Source of the DNA: Anaerolineales bacterium
GTDB taxonomy: Bacteria > Chloroflexota > Anaerolineae > Anaerolineales > Villigracilaceae
Length of the DNA: 64,000 bases
Direction of reading: 5' to 3'
NCBI GenBank assembly: GCA_019187665.1
Contig: JABARH010000003.1
Location: 1 to 64,000, forward strand
The notes beneath the pieces were generated by a model. That model ran no database searches, was not told where the DNA came from, and saw nothing but the letters and a program-made list of their open reading frames with translations. The translations under genes were made by a program, and so were the position numbers. Within the stretch, counting starts at the first letter, position 1. The number at the start of each line of letters is the position of its first letter. This document shows, piece after piece, positions 34,668 through 44,436 of this stretch.

Positions 34668-36449
34668 ATGCTCAACCTTGAATCCCTCCTTCGCATTTCT
34701 GATATTGACCCGGCCAACGGCTACTCTTTTTCGCCGGATGGAAAAATCGCGTTCGCGTCCAACGTCAGCGGCATCTGGGAGATCCGCGAGATGTCCACAG
34801 ATTCGCCCGGCGCAGCCATTCAACGCTCGCAGGGCCCTGGCGGAAAATTCGCGCCGCGCTATTCACCGGATGGAAAGTTCCTTGCCTGGGCGGTTGATTT
34901 CGACGGCAGCGAAAATTTTCACATCGTGCGCATGGAACGCTCGACCGGCGAAATTCTCGACCTCACTCCCAACATTGATTTCGCCATCCAGCCCAGCTAC
35001 GCCTGGTCGCCGGACGCCAGACAGATCGCCTACCTCGCCGACAAGGAAAACAATTTCGACCTTTACACCATGAACGCGGACGGAACGGAACGCCGCCTCC
35101 TCTTCCGACCGGGCGGACCGGCCAGCTTCGTGCGTTGGTCCCCCGATGGGAGGCACATCGCTGTCACCGCCGAAAAAGAATGGCAGACGGATGGCACGTT
35201 CATCGTCCCGCTGGATGGAAGCCCCGCAAAACGAATCGGCGGAGACGCAAAGCCGATCGACGCGTGGCATCCGGCCTGGTCGCCGGACGGGACGCGCGTA
35301 GCGTTCTCCTCCAACTCCAGCGGCTGGTTCCAGATCGGCGTCCATCATCTCGCAGACGGCCGCATCGAATGGCTGACCTGCGACCCCACCGACAAACTCA
35401 ACCCAACCTGGTCGCCGGATGGAAAGCACGCGGCCTGGGTCCGAAGCGACGGGGCAACCGCCTGGGTGGAGGTCTGGAGCGGCGAGGCGCATCCGCAGCG
35501 CGTCGAGACGGAAGCGGGGTTCGCGTACTGGCCGATGTTTCCGCCGGATGGCAAAACGATTTTCTTCATCCACGAATCGCCCGCCAAACCAATCGGCCTG
35601 TGGCGCGCCACGCCAGACGGGCGGAACGCCGCACCCCTGACCAATTTGCTTCCGGCGGAATTCAAACCAGCCGACTTCATCCGGCCGGAGGCGATCCACT
35701 ATCCGTCCTTCGATGGGACTCTCGTCCCGGCCATGCTGTACAAAACGCCCGGCGCCGGGGCGCACAGCCCGGCGGTGGTCTTGGTCCACGGCGGGCCAAC
35801 GTGGCACATGGCGTTCTACTGGTATCCGCTGATCGCGCACATGACCTCGCGCGGCTGGACGGTAATCGCGCCGAACTATCGCGGCTCGACCGGCTATGGC
35901 CGCGCCTGGCAGACGGCGAACCGCTACGAGTTGGGACGGCTTGATTCAGATGATTGCGCCGCGGCCGTAAACTATCTCGTAGAGTCCAAACTCGCCAGCC
36001 CCACAAAGATCGCCGTGACCGGGCGCAGCCACGGCGGATATTTGACCATGACCTGCCTGACGCGCAACCCGGAGTTATTTGCCGCCGGTTCGGCGGTCGT
36101 CCCGTTTTTAAACTGGTTCACCGGTCACGAGAATTCGCGCGAAGATTTGCAGTATTGGGACATTCACAACATGGGCGATCCACAGGAGAACCGCGCTCTG
36201 TGGCATGAACGCTCGCCCTTTTTCTTCCTCGACCGCGTGCGCGCCCCGGTGCAGATGATCGCAGGCGGAAACGACACACGCTGTCCGCCATCCGAAGCGC
36301 GCGAGGCGTATCGCAAACTGAAGGCGCTCGGCCTCGAAGCGGAATTGCACATCTACGAGGATGAGGGTCACGGGTTCATGAAAATAGAAAACAGCATCGA
36401 TTCGGACCTCAAACTCGTGCGTTTTTTGGCGCGGATCCTGGAGGCGTAG
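34668..36449 (+). CDS. S9-family (prolyl oligopeptidase-like) peptidase
   Basis: A 593-residue protein. Residues 1-345 are a beta-propeller of TolB/WD40-like repeats with recurring WSPDGxxIA motifs. Residues 350-593 are the alpha/beta-hydrolase: LVHGGPTWHM, the nucleophile elbow GRSHGG (Ser454), AGGNDTRCPPSEA and EDEGHGF. It hydrolyses short peptides, acyl-peptides or related esters in the cytoplasm; no signal peptide is seen. It sits between the two MttB copies and might release quaternary-amine substrates from conjugates. That link is inference from position only. Confidence 0.9.
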   Translation: MLNLESLLRISDIDPANGYSFSPDGKIAFASNVSGIWEIREMSTDSPGAAIQRSQGPGGKFAPRYSPDGKFLAWAVDFDGSENFHIVRMERSTGEILDLTPNIDFAIQPSYAWSPDARQIAYLADKENNFDLYTMNADGTERRLLFRPGGPASFVRWSPDGRHIAVTAEKEWQTDGTFIVPLDGSPAKRIGGDAKPIDAWHPAWSPDGTRVAFSSNSSGWFQIGVHHLADGRIEWLTCDPTDKLNPTWSPDGKHAAWVRSDGATAWVEVWSGEAHPQRVETEAGFAYWPMFPPDGKTIFFIHESPAKPIGLWRATPDGRNAAPLTNLLPAEFKPADFIRPEAIHYPSFDGTLVPAMLYKTPGAGAHSPAVVLVHGGPTWHMAFYWYPLIAHMTSRGWTVIAPNYRGSTGYGRAWQTANRYELGRLDSDDCAAAVNYLVESKLASPTKIAVTGRSHGGYLTMTCLTRNPELFAAGSAVVPFLNWFTGHENSREDLQYWDIHNMGDPQENRALWHERSPFFFLDRVRAPVQMIAGGNDTRCPPSEAREAYRKLKALGLEAELHIYEDEGHGFMKIENSIDSDLKLVRFLARILEA

Positions 36450-36495
36450 GCGGATACACAGGTAGACAGGTAAATACGCAGACAGGTAGACGCGT
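36447..36495. repeat. 8-bp repeat array before the second MttB gene
   Basis: Five units of the reverse-complement family (ACACAGGT, AGACAGGT, AAATACGC, AGACAGGT, AGACGCGT) fill the gap between the S9 and second MttB genes, ending at its GAGGA ribosome-binding site. Confidence 0.7.
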
Positions 36496-36507
36496 CCCCG
36501 AGGAATC

Positions 36508-37941
36508 ATGTTCACATTTCTCTCGCCTCCATCCATTGAAGCCATACACAACGCCGCGCTGCGCATCCTCAACGAGACGGGCGTGGTCATCAACCACGCG
36601 GGCGCGCGCGACCTGCTCACCGCGCACGGCGCGCGCCTCGAAAAGAACCGCGTCCAGATTCCGCCCGACCTGGTGGAAAAGTGCATCGCCAGCGCGGGCA
36701 AAAAAGTTTCCGTGCGCGGGCGCGGCCCTTCGACCCGCACAGGACAGGCGGCCGCGGCCAAACATCTCGGCGACGGCAACCTCTACTTTCATAATCTCGG
36801 CGGCGCGCGCGACGTGCTGGACCCTCTGACGGGGACCAAACGCCTCGCCACCGTGCAGGACGTGCGCGACTCCACACGCCTGCTCGACGCGCTCGAAAAT
36901 TGTCACACCCTCACGCCCTTCTTCACGCCCTGCGACGTGCCAGGCGATTTAATGTCGCTGGCCATGTATCGCCACGCGCTCCCGCACACCACCAAGCCCC
37001 TGCAGGGGCCCGGCGTGCAATACGCGCCCGAAGCGCGCGCGGCCGTCCGCATGGCGGAGGTGATCGGCGAGCCGCGCGAAATCCTGACCCTGGCCGTCTC
37101 GCCCGTCAGCCCGTTGACCCTCCCCGATCACGAAGTAGAAGCCATCTTCGAGATCGCGCGGCTCGGCATCGCGTTCGGCGCGCTCCCCTGCCCGACAGCG
37201 GGCGCGACCGCTCCCATGTCCATTGCGGGCGCGCTGGCCCAGCAACATGCCGAGTCGTTGATGTGCATCGTGTTGACGCAACTCGTCCAGCCTGGCTTGC
37301 CCATCATTTATTGCGGACGGCTGGCCATGATGGAGGCGCGCACGGGCGTCTCGGTTTGGGGCGGAGTTGAACTGGCGCTCGCCTCGGCCGCGACGGTTGG
37401 GCTGGGCCACCGCTACGGATTCTCCGTCAACGTCTACGGTTTTTCCACCAACGCCCACAGCCTGGACCTGCAAAACGGATTCGAACGCGGGCTGAACGCG
37501 GCCATCCCCGCCCTGGCGGGCGCGGACGAACTCTCTGGCATCGGCGAAATGGAAGCGGGCGTGAGCGGCTCCTTCGCGCAGATGGTGGCCGATAACGAAT
37601 TCGCGGGGAGCATCCTGCGCCTGAAAAAAGGATTTGAAGTCAACGACGATTCGCTCGCGGTGGAGTTGTTCGATCCCGTCATGGGCGGCTCGCGCAACTT
37701 CCTCGGCCAGAAGCACACCATGAAATACCTGCGCGCGGGCGAAGTGCTGCTTACAAAATTTGCCGAGCGCGGCACATGGGAGTCCTGGGAGCGCGGCGGG
37801 CGGCTGGAACTTGCCCGGCGCGCGCAGGCCGAAGCGGAGAAGATTCTGCGCGAGCATCGAGTCGAGCCGCTGGAGGAGAGGCAGGAAAACGAGCTCGATA
37901 AAATATTGAACGCGGCAGAGGAAGAGATGAAGAAGAAGTGA
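36508..37941 (+). CDS. Trimethylamine methyltransferase family protein (non-pyrrolysine MttB), copy 2
   Basis: A 477-residue MttB homologue with ETGVVINHAGARDLL, NLYFHNLGGARDVLDPLTG, AGADELSGIGEMEAG and a lysine-rich end. No in-frame TAG is present. It is clearly diverged from copy 1, so the two probably use different methylated amines with the same corrinoid protein. The ATG follows GAGGAATC. An 8-bp repeat array lies in front of it and a longer one behind it. Confidence 0.88.
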   Translation: MFTFLSPPSIEAIHNAALRILNETGVVINHAGARDLLTAHGARLEKNRVQIPPDLVEKCIASAGKKVSVRGRGPSTRTGQAAAAKHLGDGNLYFHNLGGARDVLDPLTGTKRLATVQDVRDSTRLLDALENCHTLTPFFTPCDVPGDLMSLAMYRHALPHTTKPLQGPGVQYAPEARAAVRMAEVIGEPREILTLAVSPVSPLTLPDHEVEAIFEIARLGIAFGALPCPTAGATAPMSIAGALAQQHAESLMCIVLTQLVQPGLPIIYCGRLAMMEARTGVSVWGGVELALASAATVGLGHRYGFSVNVYGFSTNAHSLDLQNGFERGLNAAIPALAGADELSGIGEMEAGVSGSFAQMVADNEFAGSILRLKKGFEVNDDSLAVELFDPVMGGSRNFLGQKHTMKYLRAGEVLLTKFAERGTWESWERGGRLELARRAQAEAEKILREHRVEPLEERQENELDKILNAAEEEMKKK

Positions 37942-37949
37942 CAGATATA

Positions 37950-38104
37950 CACGTGACCTGTCTACCTGTTTACCTGTGTACGTGTTTACCTGTGTACGTG
38001 TTTACCTGTGTACGTGTTTACCTGTCTACGTGTCTACGTGTTTACCTGTCTACGTGTTTACCTGTCTACGTGTTTACCTGTCTACGTGTTTACCTGTCTA
38101 CAGT
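37950..38104. repeat. ACCTGTTT/ACGTGTTT octanucleotide array
   Basis: About seventeen tandem 8-bp units with consensus AC(C/G)TGT(T/G/C)T, alternating ACCTGTCT and ACGTGTTT in the second half. It fills the gap before the M20 amidohydrolase gene and stops 13 bp before its ATG. Confidence 0.9.
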
Positions 38105-38117
38105 CCAAAAGGAACTC

Positions 38118-39275
38118 ATGCTAAAAAACGCACACACACTCACCGAAGAACTGATCGAATGGCGGCGCGACCTTCACCAGCATCCCGAAATTGGGTTTGA
38201 CGTCCAGCGCACGGCGGCCAAAGTTGCGGACGAACTGGAAAAGATGGGCTATCGCGTCACGCGCGGCGTCGGCCGGACGGGCGTAACGGCAGAGATCGGC
38301 GCGGGAACTCCCGTCGTCGCGCTCCGCGCCGACATGGACGCGCTGCCCATTTTGGAGCAGAACGCGGTCGAGTATGTTTCGCAGGCAAAAGGAAAAATGC
38401 ACGCCTGCGGCCACGACGCGCACACCTCCATGGCGCTGGGCGCGGCGCAGATTTTATCGAAAGAAAAATTCAACGGGCGCGTCCGATTCCTGTTTCAACC
38501 GTCTGAAGAAACCGCCGACGAAGAAGGCAAAAGCGGCGCGGAGCGCATGGCCGAAGACGGCTGCATGAACGAGGTGGATTTTGTCATCGCCCAACACGTG
38601 GACCCGCACGCGCCCGTCGGGACGATCGGCATCAGCTCGGGAGCGGCGTCGGCGGGTGTGGACTCATGGTTCGCGGAGATCCGCGGCGTGGGCGGGCACG
38701 GCGCACATCCCGACAAGACGATTGATCCGTTTGTGCTGGCGGCGCACGTCATCATCGCGCTAAACTCCATCATCTCGCGCCGCGTAGACCCGTTTGCCCC
38801 GGCAGTCGTCAGCATCGGGTCGTTCCACGGCGGCTTCACCGAAAACGTGATCCCTGAAAGCGTGAAGATCACCGGCACGCTGCGCTACATGAATCTGGAA
38901 CTGCACCAGGAACTGCGCGCGGAGATCCGGCGCGCGTTCGAGGTGGCGCGCACGCTGGGCGGGAACTACGAATTAAAATTCGAATACGGCGGCCCGCCCA
39001 TGATCAACGAAATAAACGTCGCGGCCATGATCGAAGAGACCGGCGTGGACCTGCTCGGGCGCGAAAACGTCCACGAGTTACGCAAGAGCATGGGCGCGGA
39101 GGACTTCGGCGCGTTCCTCGCGCACGCGCCCGGCGCGATGTTCACGCTCGGCACGCGCGGCGGAGACGAAACCGGCTTCGCCCTGCACCATCCGCGTTTC
39201 GATATTGACGAGCGCGCGCTTCCCATTGGAACGGCGCTGCTGGCAGAGACGGCGCTGCGATTGCTGAAGAAATAG
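38118..39275 (+). CDS. M20D-family amidohydrolase
   Basis: A 385-residue metallo-amidohydrolase. Zinc-binding marks are RRDLHQHPEIGF, ALRADMDALPI, KMHACGHDAHTSM, FQPSEET and the late ALHHPRFDID. The central dimerisation domain begins VGGHGAHPDKTIDP. Such enzymes remove acyl groups from N-acyl amino acids or related amides. The ATG at 38118 has AAGGAACT just upstream; a longer reading runs back through the repeat array and is not real. Its place in the corrinoid block suggests it may free an amino-acid-derived substrate. Confidence 0.9.
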   Translation: MLKNAHTLTEELIEWRRDLHQHPEIGFDVQRTAAKVADELEKMGYRVTRGVGRTGVTAEIGAGTPVVALRADMDALPILEQNAVEYVSQAKGKMHACGHDAHTSMALGAAQILSKEKFNGRVRFLFQPSEETADEEGKSGAERMAEDGCMNEVDFVIAQHVDPHAPVGTIGISSGAASAGVDSWFAEIRGVGGHGAHPDKTIDPFVLAAHVIIALNSIISRRVDPFAPAVVSIGSFHGGFTENVIPESVKITGTLRYMNLELHQELRAEIRRAFEVARTLGGNYELKFEYGGPPMINEINVAAMIEETGVDLLGRENVHELRKSMGAEDFGAFLAHAPGAMFTLGTRGGDETGFALHHPRFDIDERALPIGTALLAETALRLLKK

Positions 39276-39327
39276 ACAGGCGCGGGCGCAGCAGGCGACG
39301 CGTAAAGACAGAAGGCGATATTTTCCC

Positions 39328-41160
39328 ATGACCGAAACCCACCACATAGACATTCAACCCATCGGGCGGCGCATGGACGTGCCGCACGGCATCAACCTGC
39401 TCGACGCCTGCCAGCAGGCGGGCATCGAACTGCTGGCAGTGTGCGGCGGAGCGGGCGTGTGCGCCACCTGCAAAGTGCGCCTCGAAGCGGGAACATTGAG
39501 TCCGATTGTTGAATCGGAGCGCGACGATTTTTCAGAATCGGAGCTGGCGGGCGGAATCCGCAAAGCCTGCCAGTGCGACGTGCTCAGCGACCTGCGCATC
39601 GAGATTCCGCCCGAGTCGCTCAGCGCGCCGCAGAGACTTTCGATCGAGGGCAAAGAGGAGGAATTCAAATGGGTCGAGGGTGTGGTGCGCGCGGTGGATG
39701 TGGAAGTGCCGCCCGCCTCGCTCGAAGACTTGCGCCCGGATACGACGCGCGTGATTCAAGACGCGCGGGGAAAAGTTTCTTGGCTGAACGAGAAGCGCGT
39801 CCGCTTCGACCCTGAAGCGGCGAAGCAACTCGCGGGCGTGTTGCGCGGTCAGGGTTGGCGCGCCCGCCTGGCGGTGCGCGGAGGCGAGGAGGTGGTCGCG
39901 GTCCTGTCCAGCGGGACTCCGCTCTACGGGCTGGCGGTGGACGTCGGCACGACCAAAGTCGCGGCGTATTTAATCCAACTGGAAAGCGGAGAGATCGCGG
40001 CGAAAAGCGGCGCGATGAATCCGCAGATCGGCTACGGCGAAGACATTATCGCGCGCATCCGCTACATCAACGACCATCCCGAAGACGGATTGAAAACCCT
40101 GCGCTCGCGATTGATCGAAACGCTCAATCAACTTTTAGAGGAACTGCAACGCGAAGCGAAAGTGGATCAGGATCAGATCGTGGAAGCCGTGCTGGTCGGC
40201 AACACCGCCATGCACCACATTTTGGCTGGCTTGCCTGTGAAGCAACTCGGCGACGCGCCCTACATGGCCACGGTCGGCGAAGCGCTGGACATCAAAGCGC
40301 GCGAGATGGGACTGCGCCTCGCGCCCGGCGCGACCGTCTACCTGCCGCCGAACATCACCGGCTTCGTCGGCGCGGACCATGTGGCAATGTTGATCGGCGC
40401 CAGCCTGCCCGGCACGCGCAAAACGATCGTCGCGCTCGACATCGGCACGAACACCGAGATCAGCGCCTACAAGGACGGAAAGCATTTCAGCACCTCCTGT
40501 CCTTCGGGTCCCGCCTTTGAAGGCGCGCACATCGAAGACGGAATGCGCGCCGCGCCCGGCGCGATCGAGCGCGTGTTGATTGATGGAGACAAAGTGGATG
40601 TGCGCACGATTGACAACGCGGACGCGGTCGGCATTTGCGGGTCGGGCATCCTCGACGCGGTGGCGCAATTGTTAAAGGCCGGCTTGCTGACTCCCAAGGG
40701 CGGATTCACGGGCGAACATGCGCGCCTGCGCGGGAGCGGCGGCAAAGCCGAGTTTGTACTGGCGCCCGCTTCCACTTCCAAGACCGGACGCGATGTGCGC
40801 GTGACGCGCCGCGACGTGAACGAGATCCAGCTTGCCAAGTCCGCCGTCCGCACCGGCACGGAGGTGATCATGGAGCGCGCCGGGATCCGCCCCGAAGAGA
40901 TTGATACGTTTGTGGTGGCGGGCGCGTTTGGGACGTACCTCGATGTGGACAGCGCGGTGACGATCGGCATGTTCCCGCGCATCGAACGCGCCCGCTATTC
41001 GCAGATCGGCAACGCGGCCGGGAGCGGCGCGCGGCGCATGCTGGTTTCGATGGAAGCCCGCAAACTGGCGGACAAGATCATCCGCGATGTGAATTACGTC
41101 GAACTTGCCAAGCACGAGACCTTCACGAAAATTTTCTCGAAGGCGCTGATGCTGGGATAA
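39328..41160 (+). CDS. RACo-type reductive activator of corrinoid proteins (2Fe-2S + ASKHA)
   Basis: A 610-residue protein. Residues 1-95 form a ferredoxin domain with Cys39, Cys45, Cys48 and a further Cys near 81-83 (CGGAGVCATC, ACQC). A linker follows, then an ASKHA ATPase (DUF4445) with AVDVGTTKVAAYLI, VGNTAMHHIL, ALDIGTNTEISAY and AGAFGTYLD. It uses ATP and an electron to bring inactive Co(II) corrinoid back to Co(I), as in O-demethylase and methylamine systems. It lies in the same block as the corrinoid protein and both MttB genes, which is the expected context. Confidence 0.92.
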   Translation: MTETHHIDIQPIGRRMDVPHGINLLDACQQAGIELLAVCGGAGVCATCKVRLEAGTLSPIVESERDDFSESELAGGIRKACQCDVLSDLRIEIPPESLSAPQRLSIEGKEEEFKWVEGVVRAVDVEVPPASLEDLRPDTTRVIQDARGKVSWLNEKRVRFDPEAAKQLAGVLRGQGWRARLAVRGGEEVVAVLSSGTPLYGLAVDVGTTKVAAYLIQLESGEIAAKSGAMNPQIGYGEDIIARIRYINDHPEDGLKTLRSRLIETLNQLLEELQREAKVDQDQIVEAVLVGNTAMHHILAGLPVKQLGDAPYMATVGEALDIKAREMGLRLAPGATVYLPPNITGFVGADHVAMLIGASLPGTRKTIVALDIGTNTEISAYKDGKHFSTSCPSGPAFEGAHIEDGMRAAPGAIERVLIDGDKVDVRTIDNADAVGICGSGILDAVAQLLKAGLLTPKGGFTGEHARLRGSGGKAEFVLAPASTSKTGRDVRVTRRDVNEIQLAKSAVRTGTEVIMERAGIRPEEIDTFVVAGAFGTYLDVDSAVTIGMFPRIERARYSQIGNAAGSGARRMLVSMEARKLADKIIRDVNYVELAKHETFTKIFSKALMLG

Positions 41161-41170
41161 AAAGACGGGG

Positions 41171-41176
41171 TACAAT
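41171..41176 (+). promoter_or_regulatory. -10 box of the sulfatase-fold gene (leaderless)
   Basis: TACAAT lies 7 nt before the ATG at 41184 and there is no ribosome-binding site. Confidence 0.45.
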
Positions 41177-41183
41177 CGCCCGC

Positions 41184-42980
41184 ATGCCCCTCGCCAGACA
41201 ATTCAAAGCCCTGCTCGCCACAACCATCCTCAACGCGTTCTTCTACGCCGCGATGGAATGGGTTTTCTTCGTCACCAAACCCTCCGCGCTCTCCCTGCTC
41301 AGCCTCGCCGAAAAAATCCGCGTGCTCTTCGCCGCCTGCGGTATGATCGCGCTCGCGGGCATGCTCCTGCTCGCCATCCTCTGCCTGCCCGCCCTGCTGA
41401 CCAAAAACGAAAAACTCGTTCCCCTCGCCTGTCTCGCGCCCGCCTTCCTGCTCTCCGTCAATGCGCTGATTCTCTTCGACAATTTCACCTACACCGTTTT
41501 CAAATTCGGCATCGCCACTTCCGAAAATCTATGGCGGATTCCCTACCTCGTTGGATTCATCCTGTTCCTCGCCTGGATGACTCGGCGGACTCATTTATCC
41601 GCGCGAAAAAAAACCGCCTCGCTCCCCGCCCTGGGCTTGCTGGCTGTTTCGCTGACATTCATCCTGCCCCTGGCGTTTTCGCGCGGCGCATCGGCCTCCG
41701 TCAACGCGGACAGCGATTCGCCCGCGCAAAGTTATCCCAACATCATCATCCTCGGCGGCGACGGACTCAGCGCCAGTTACCTCTCCGTCTACGGCTTCTC
41801 CAAAGGGACGACGCCCTTCCTCGAACAACTCGCAGAAGAATCATTGCTCGCGCAAAACGCCTTCGTCAACGCCTCCAGCACCACCGCCTCCACCACCTCC
41901 ATGCTCACCGGCAGGTATCCGATGGATACGCAAGTCTTCCGCTATCCCGATGTTTTAACTGGCGCAGACTCGTTCATGCACCTGCCCGCCATCCTCAAAG
42001 CGCATGGATACGAAACCGTCGAGATCGGCGCGCCCTCCTACGTGGACGCGGGCAAACTGAATCTGCTCGGCGGCTTCGACGTGGTCAACAACCGCACCGC
42101 CAACCAGCCCGCCGAAAAAATCCTGCTGGCTCTGCTCGGCAACACGCCCTCCACTCAATTTCTGGTCACCGTCATAGACCGCGCCGAGGAACGCCTCCTG
42201 CACATCTTCTTCCTCCGCGAGATGAGCGACCCCATCAAGCAGGTCACCGACCCCAAATCGCGCATGACCGACGAACAGCGCGTCCAGCAGATCGCCGACC
42301 TGCTCGCTTCGCGCGAACGTCCGCTCTTCATCTTCGCGCACTTCATGGACACGCACGGACCGCATTTTTCCTCCAGCCAGCGCGTTTTCTCCACAGGCGA
42401 ATCCGACGAGGAGTGGGACAAAGCGCGCTACGAAGACGCCCTGCTCAGTTTCGATGGAAGCGTGGAAAAAATTTATCGTCACCTGCAAGAGTCGGGTCAG
42501 CTCGAAAATACCATTCTCGTCGTCTACACCGATCACGGCTTCCTGTATTCGGTCACCGCGCGCGTCCCGCTCCTGATCCGCTTTCCCGATCAGGCGCACG
42601 CGGGCATCCGCTCGAATAACCTGCAAGTCATTGACGTCCCCGTCACCTTGCTGGATTATCTCGGAATCGAAAAACCCGAATGGATGAGCGGATTATCTTT
42701 CCTCGATTTTGAGCCGCCAAAAATGCGCGAGATCGTCAGCATTGTGGCGGGCTCGCCGAAAAAAATCAACCCACCCTTCTTCCAGATCAAAAGCGTGACG
42801 TTCATCGTCTGCCATAAATTTTATTCGTTGAACGCGCAGGAAAACAAATTCGTCAGCGGGAACATCGCGGGGCATACCGCGCGCTGTGAACCGCAACTCA
42901 TGCCGCTGAACGAAGAAATCCGCGCCGAGATGATCGCCTACCTCGAGCGCTACGGCTACGATGTCAGTTCGTTGAAGTGA
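41184..42980 (+). CDS. Membrane-bound sulfatase-fold hydrolase/transferase with Thr in place of Cys
   Basis: A 598-residue protein with about five N-terminal transmembrane helices (to residue 170) and an outer alkaline-phosphatase-superfamily domain. Metal-site marks are GGDGLSASYLSVYG, FAHFMDTHGPHF and VVYTDHGFLYS. The usual sulfatase C-x-P-S-R site reads TTASTTSMLTGRYP, so the formylglycine Cys is replaced by Thr233. This fits a phosphotransferase or phosphodiesterase (LtaS/EptA-like use of Thr), not a sulfatase. It probably modifies lipids or cell-surface glycans. It begins 23 bp after the RACo gene but may have its own promoter. Confidence 0.8.
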   Translation: MPLARQFKALLATTILNAFFYAAMEWVFFVTKPSALSLLSLAEKIRVLFAACGMIALAGMLLLAILCLPALLTKNEKLVPLACLAPAFLLSVNALILFDNFTYTVFKFGIATSENLWRIPYLVGFILFLAWMTRRTHLSARKKTASLPALGLLAVSLTFILPLAFSRGASASVNADSDSPAQSYPNIIILGGDGLSASYLSVYGFSKGTTPFLEQLAEESLLAQNAFVNASSTTASTTSMLTGRYPMDTQVFRYPDVLTGADSFMHLPAILKAHGYETVEIGAPSYVDAGKLNLLGGFDVVNNRTANQPAEKILLALLGNTPSTQFLVTVIDRAEERLLHIFFLREMSDPIKQVTDPKSRMTDEQRVQQIADLLASRERPLFIFAHFMDTHGPHFSSSQRVFSTGESDEEWDKARYEDALLSFDGSVEKIYRHLQESGQLENTILVVYTDHGFLYSVTARVPLLIRFPDQAHAGIRSNNLQVIDVPVTLLDYLGIEKPEWMSGLSFLDFEPPKMREIVSIVAGSPKKINPPFFQIKSVTFIVCHKFYSLNAQENKFVSGNIAGHTARCEPQLMPLNEEIRAEMIAYLERYGYDVSSLK

Positions 42981-43516
42981 ACAAAGCAGGGCTTTCGCTT
43001 GCCCGCAAATCGGCGCAGAGTGCGCCTTGCACGCTCAAAAAAATCGAGCCAGTCAGCGTTCTCTAACGCTGGATGCTCTACCCCAAATCGGAGCGGACAA
43101 GCGCGGAAAACACGGAGAAAAGCAAAAAAGACCGCGTCCCATTTCCTGGAATGCGCGGTAGAGAAACGCTGGATAAAGCAAAAGTCTTGCAAATAAAATT
43201 GTGCGGCCATGCCTTCTGGGGGCGCGCGCAAACCGTGTCGGCATAAACGACGCCCCGCCCTGGCGCCGCCAACGCAGCGTTGGCGAAGCGAGGACAAAAA
43301 GATGGCCAGCGAATTTTTAACGGATAAGCGAGAGGCGGCCTATCCGTTTATCCGCTTTCTTTCCGCTGGTCCCTGCTCGCGACAGAAAGTTATCTGACCT
43401 TGCGCTGCAACGCTACTTTGGAACGCAAATGGGCGAATTTCGCAAATTTTCCGCAGCATATTCGCGTTGAGGAAGCTTTGACTTTGAGAAAGCCACAAGC
43501 GCATGACTTTCGTCAA
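42981..43516. repeat. Repeat-rich intergenic region without a gene
   Basis: No ORF here looks real. It holds a REP-like hairpin (43054-43071), a possible fourth MITE-like element bounded by CTCTACC and GGTAGAG (43076-43164), and a palindrome CGCCAACGC-A-GCGTTGGCG near 43267. The panB promoter follows at 43517. Confidence 0.55.
43054..43071. repeat. REP-like hairpin, CAGCGTT-CTCT-AACGCTG
   Basis: A 7-bp perfect stem with the same CTCT loop as the copy at 12040; the outer stem bases differ but still pair. Confidence 0.55.
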
Positions 43517-43545
43517 TTGCATCTCTAGCGCCTTTCGTCTATACT
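43517..43545 (+). promoter_or_regulatory. Sigma-70-type promoter of panB
   Basis: TTGCAT (43517-43522), a 17-bp spacer and TATACT (43540-43545) lie 33 bp before the panB ATG, which has CAGGAGA upstream. This is the best full promoter seen in the window. Confidence 0.55.
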
Positions 43546-43578
43546 AATCACATCATCCCGCACCCTCAGGAGACAACC

Positions 43579-44436
43579 ATGCCCGAAACCCGCAAGAAAA
43601 TCATGCTCCCGTATCTCTTCGATAAAGTGAAAAAAGGCGAACCGATCACCTGGCTGACGTGCTACGACTATCCCACCGCCTACTTGCAGGAACAGGCGGG
43701 CATTGAGATGATCCTGGTCGGCGACAGTCTCGGCATGACCATGCTCGGCTACGATTCGACTCTGCCCGTCAAAATGGACGACATGATCCGTCACGCGCAA
43801 GCCGTGCGGCGCGGCGCGTCCAGTGCCTTCGTCGTCGGCGACATGCCCTACATGACCTACCAGCAATCGGTGGAGGCCGCCATCGTCAACGCGGGGCGCT
43901 TCATGTCCGAGGCGGGATGCGACGCCATCAAATTGGAGGGCGGCGCGGCAATGGCGGACCGTATCAAAGGCATTGTGGACGCGGGCATCCCCGCCATCGG
44001 CCACCTCGGGCTGACTCCGCAATCCGCCTCCGCGCTGGGCGGATTCCGCTTGCAGGGCAAGTCCGCCTCGCTCGCAAAGAAGATCATGGACGACGCCAAA
44101 GCCCTGCAGGACGCGGGCGCGTTCGCGATCCTGCTCGAGCTGGTGCCCGACCGCCTGTGCGAGCTGATCACCGAACGCGCCGAGGGCTGCATCATCATGT
44201 CGCTCGGATCGGGACCGAAGGCGCACGGTCAACTGCTGATCTATCACGATATGTTCGGTCTCTATCCCAAGTTCAAACCGAAAATGGCAAAGGTCTACGG
44301 CAACGCGGGCGAGGTGATTCTCAGCGGCCTCAAAAATTATCACGACGAGGTCATCGGCGGCCAATTCCCCGCGCAGGAAAATTATTTCGGCATGAGCGAT
44401 GAGGAATTCGACGAACTGAAGAAGATGGCTAGTTAA
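43579..44436 (+). CDS. panB: 3-methyl-2-oxobutanoate hydroxymethyltransferase
   Basis: A 285-residue TIM-barrel protein with LTCYDYPTAYLQEQAGIEMILVGDSL-type N-terminus (metal-binding VGDSLGMTMLGYDST), VVGDMPYMTY, IKLEGG, GHLGLTPQS and HDMFGLYPKFKPKMAKVY. These match PanB, which makes ketopantoate from ketoisovalerate and methylene-THF for coenzyme A. It is slightly longer than E. coli PanB, and its GSGPKAHGQ loop differs a little from the common form, so a paralogue with another aldol substrate is possible. It lies upstream of an unrecognised gene. Confidence 0.85.
   Translation: MPETRKKIMLPYLFDKVKKGEPITWLTCYDYPTAYLQEQAGIEMILVGDSLGMTMLGYDSTLPVKMDDMIRHAQAVRRGASSAFVVGDMPYMTYQQSVEAAIVNAGRFMSEAGCDAIKLEGGAAMADRIKGIVDAGIPAIGHLGLTPQSASALGGFRLQGKSASLAKKIMDDAKALQDAGAFAILLELVPDRLCELITERAEGCIIMSLGSGPKAHGQLLIYHDMFGLYPKFKPKMAKVYGNAGEVILSGLKNYHDEVIGGQFPAQENYFGMSDEEFDELKKMAS

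Noticed and set aside
37950..38104. CRISPR array
   Set aside because: The repeats are 8-bp tandem units without spacers.
37938..38117. N-terminal extension of the amidohydrolase reading CLPVYVFTCVRVYL-like sequence
   Set aside because: It is the translated 8-bp repeat array; the true start is at 38118 with a ribosome-binding site.
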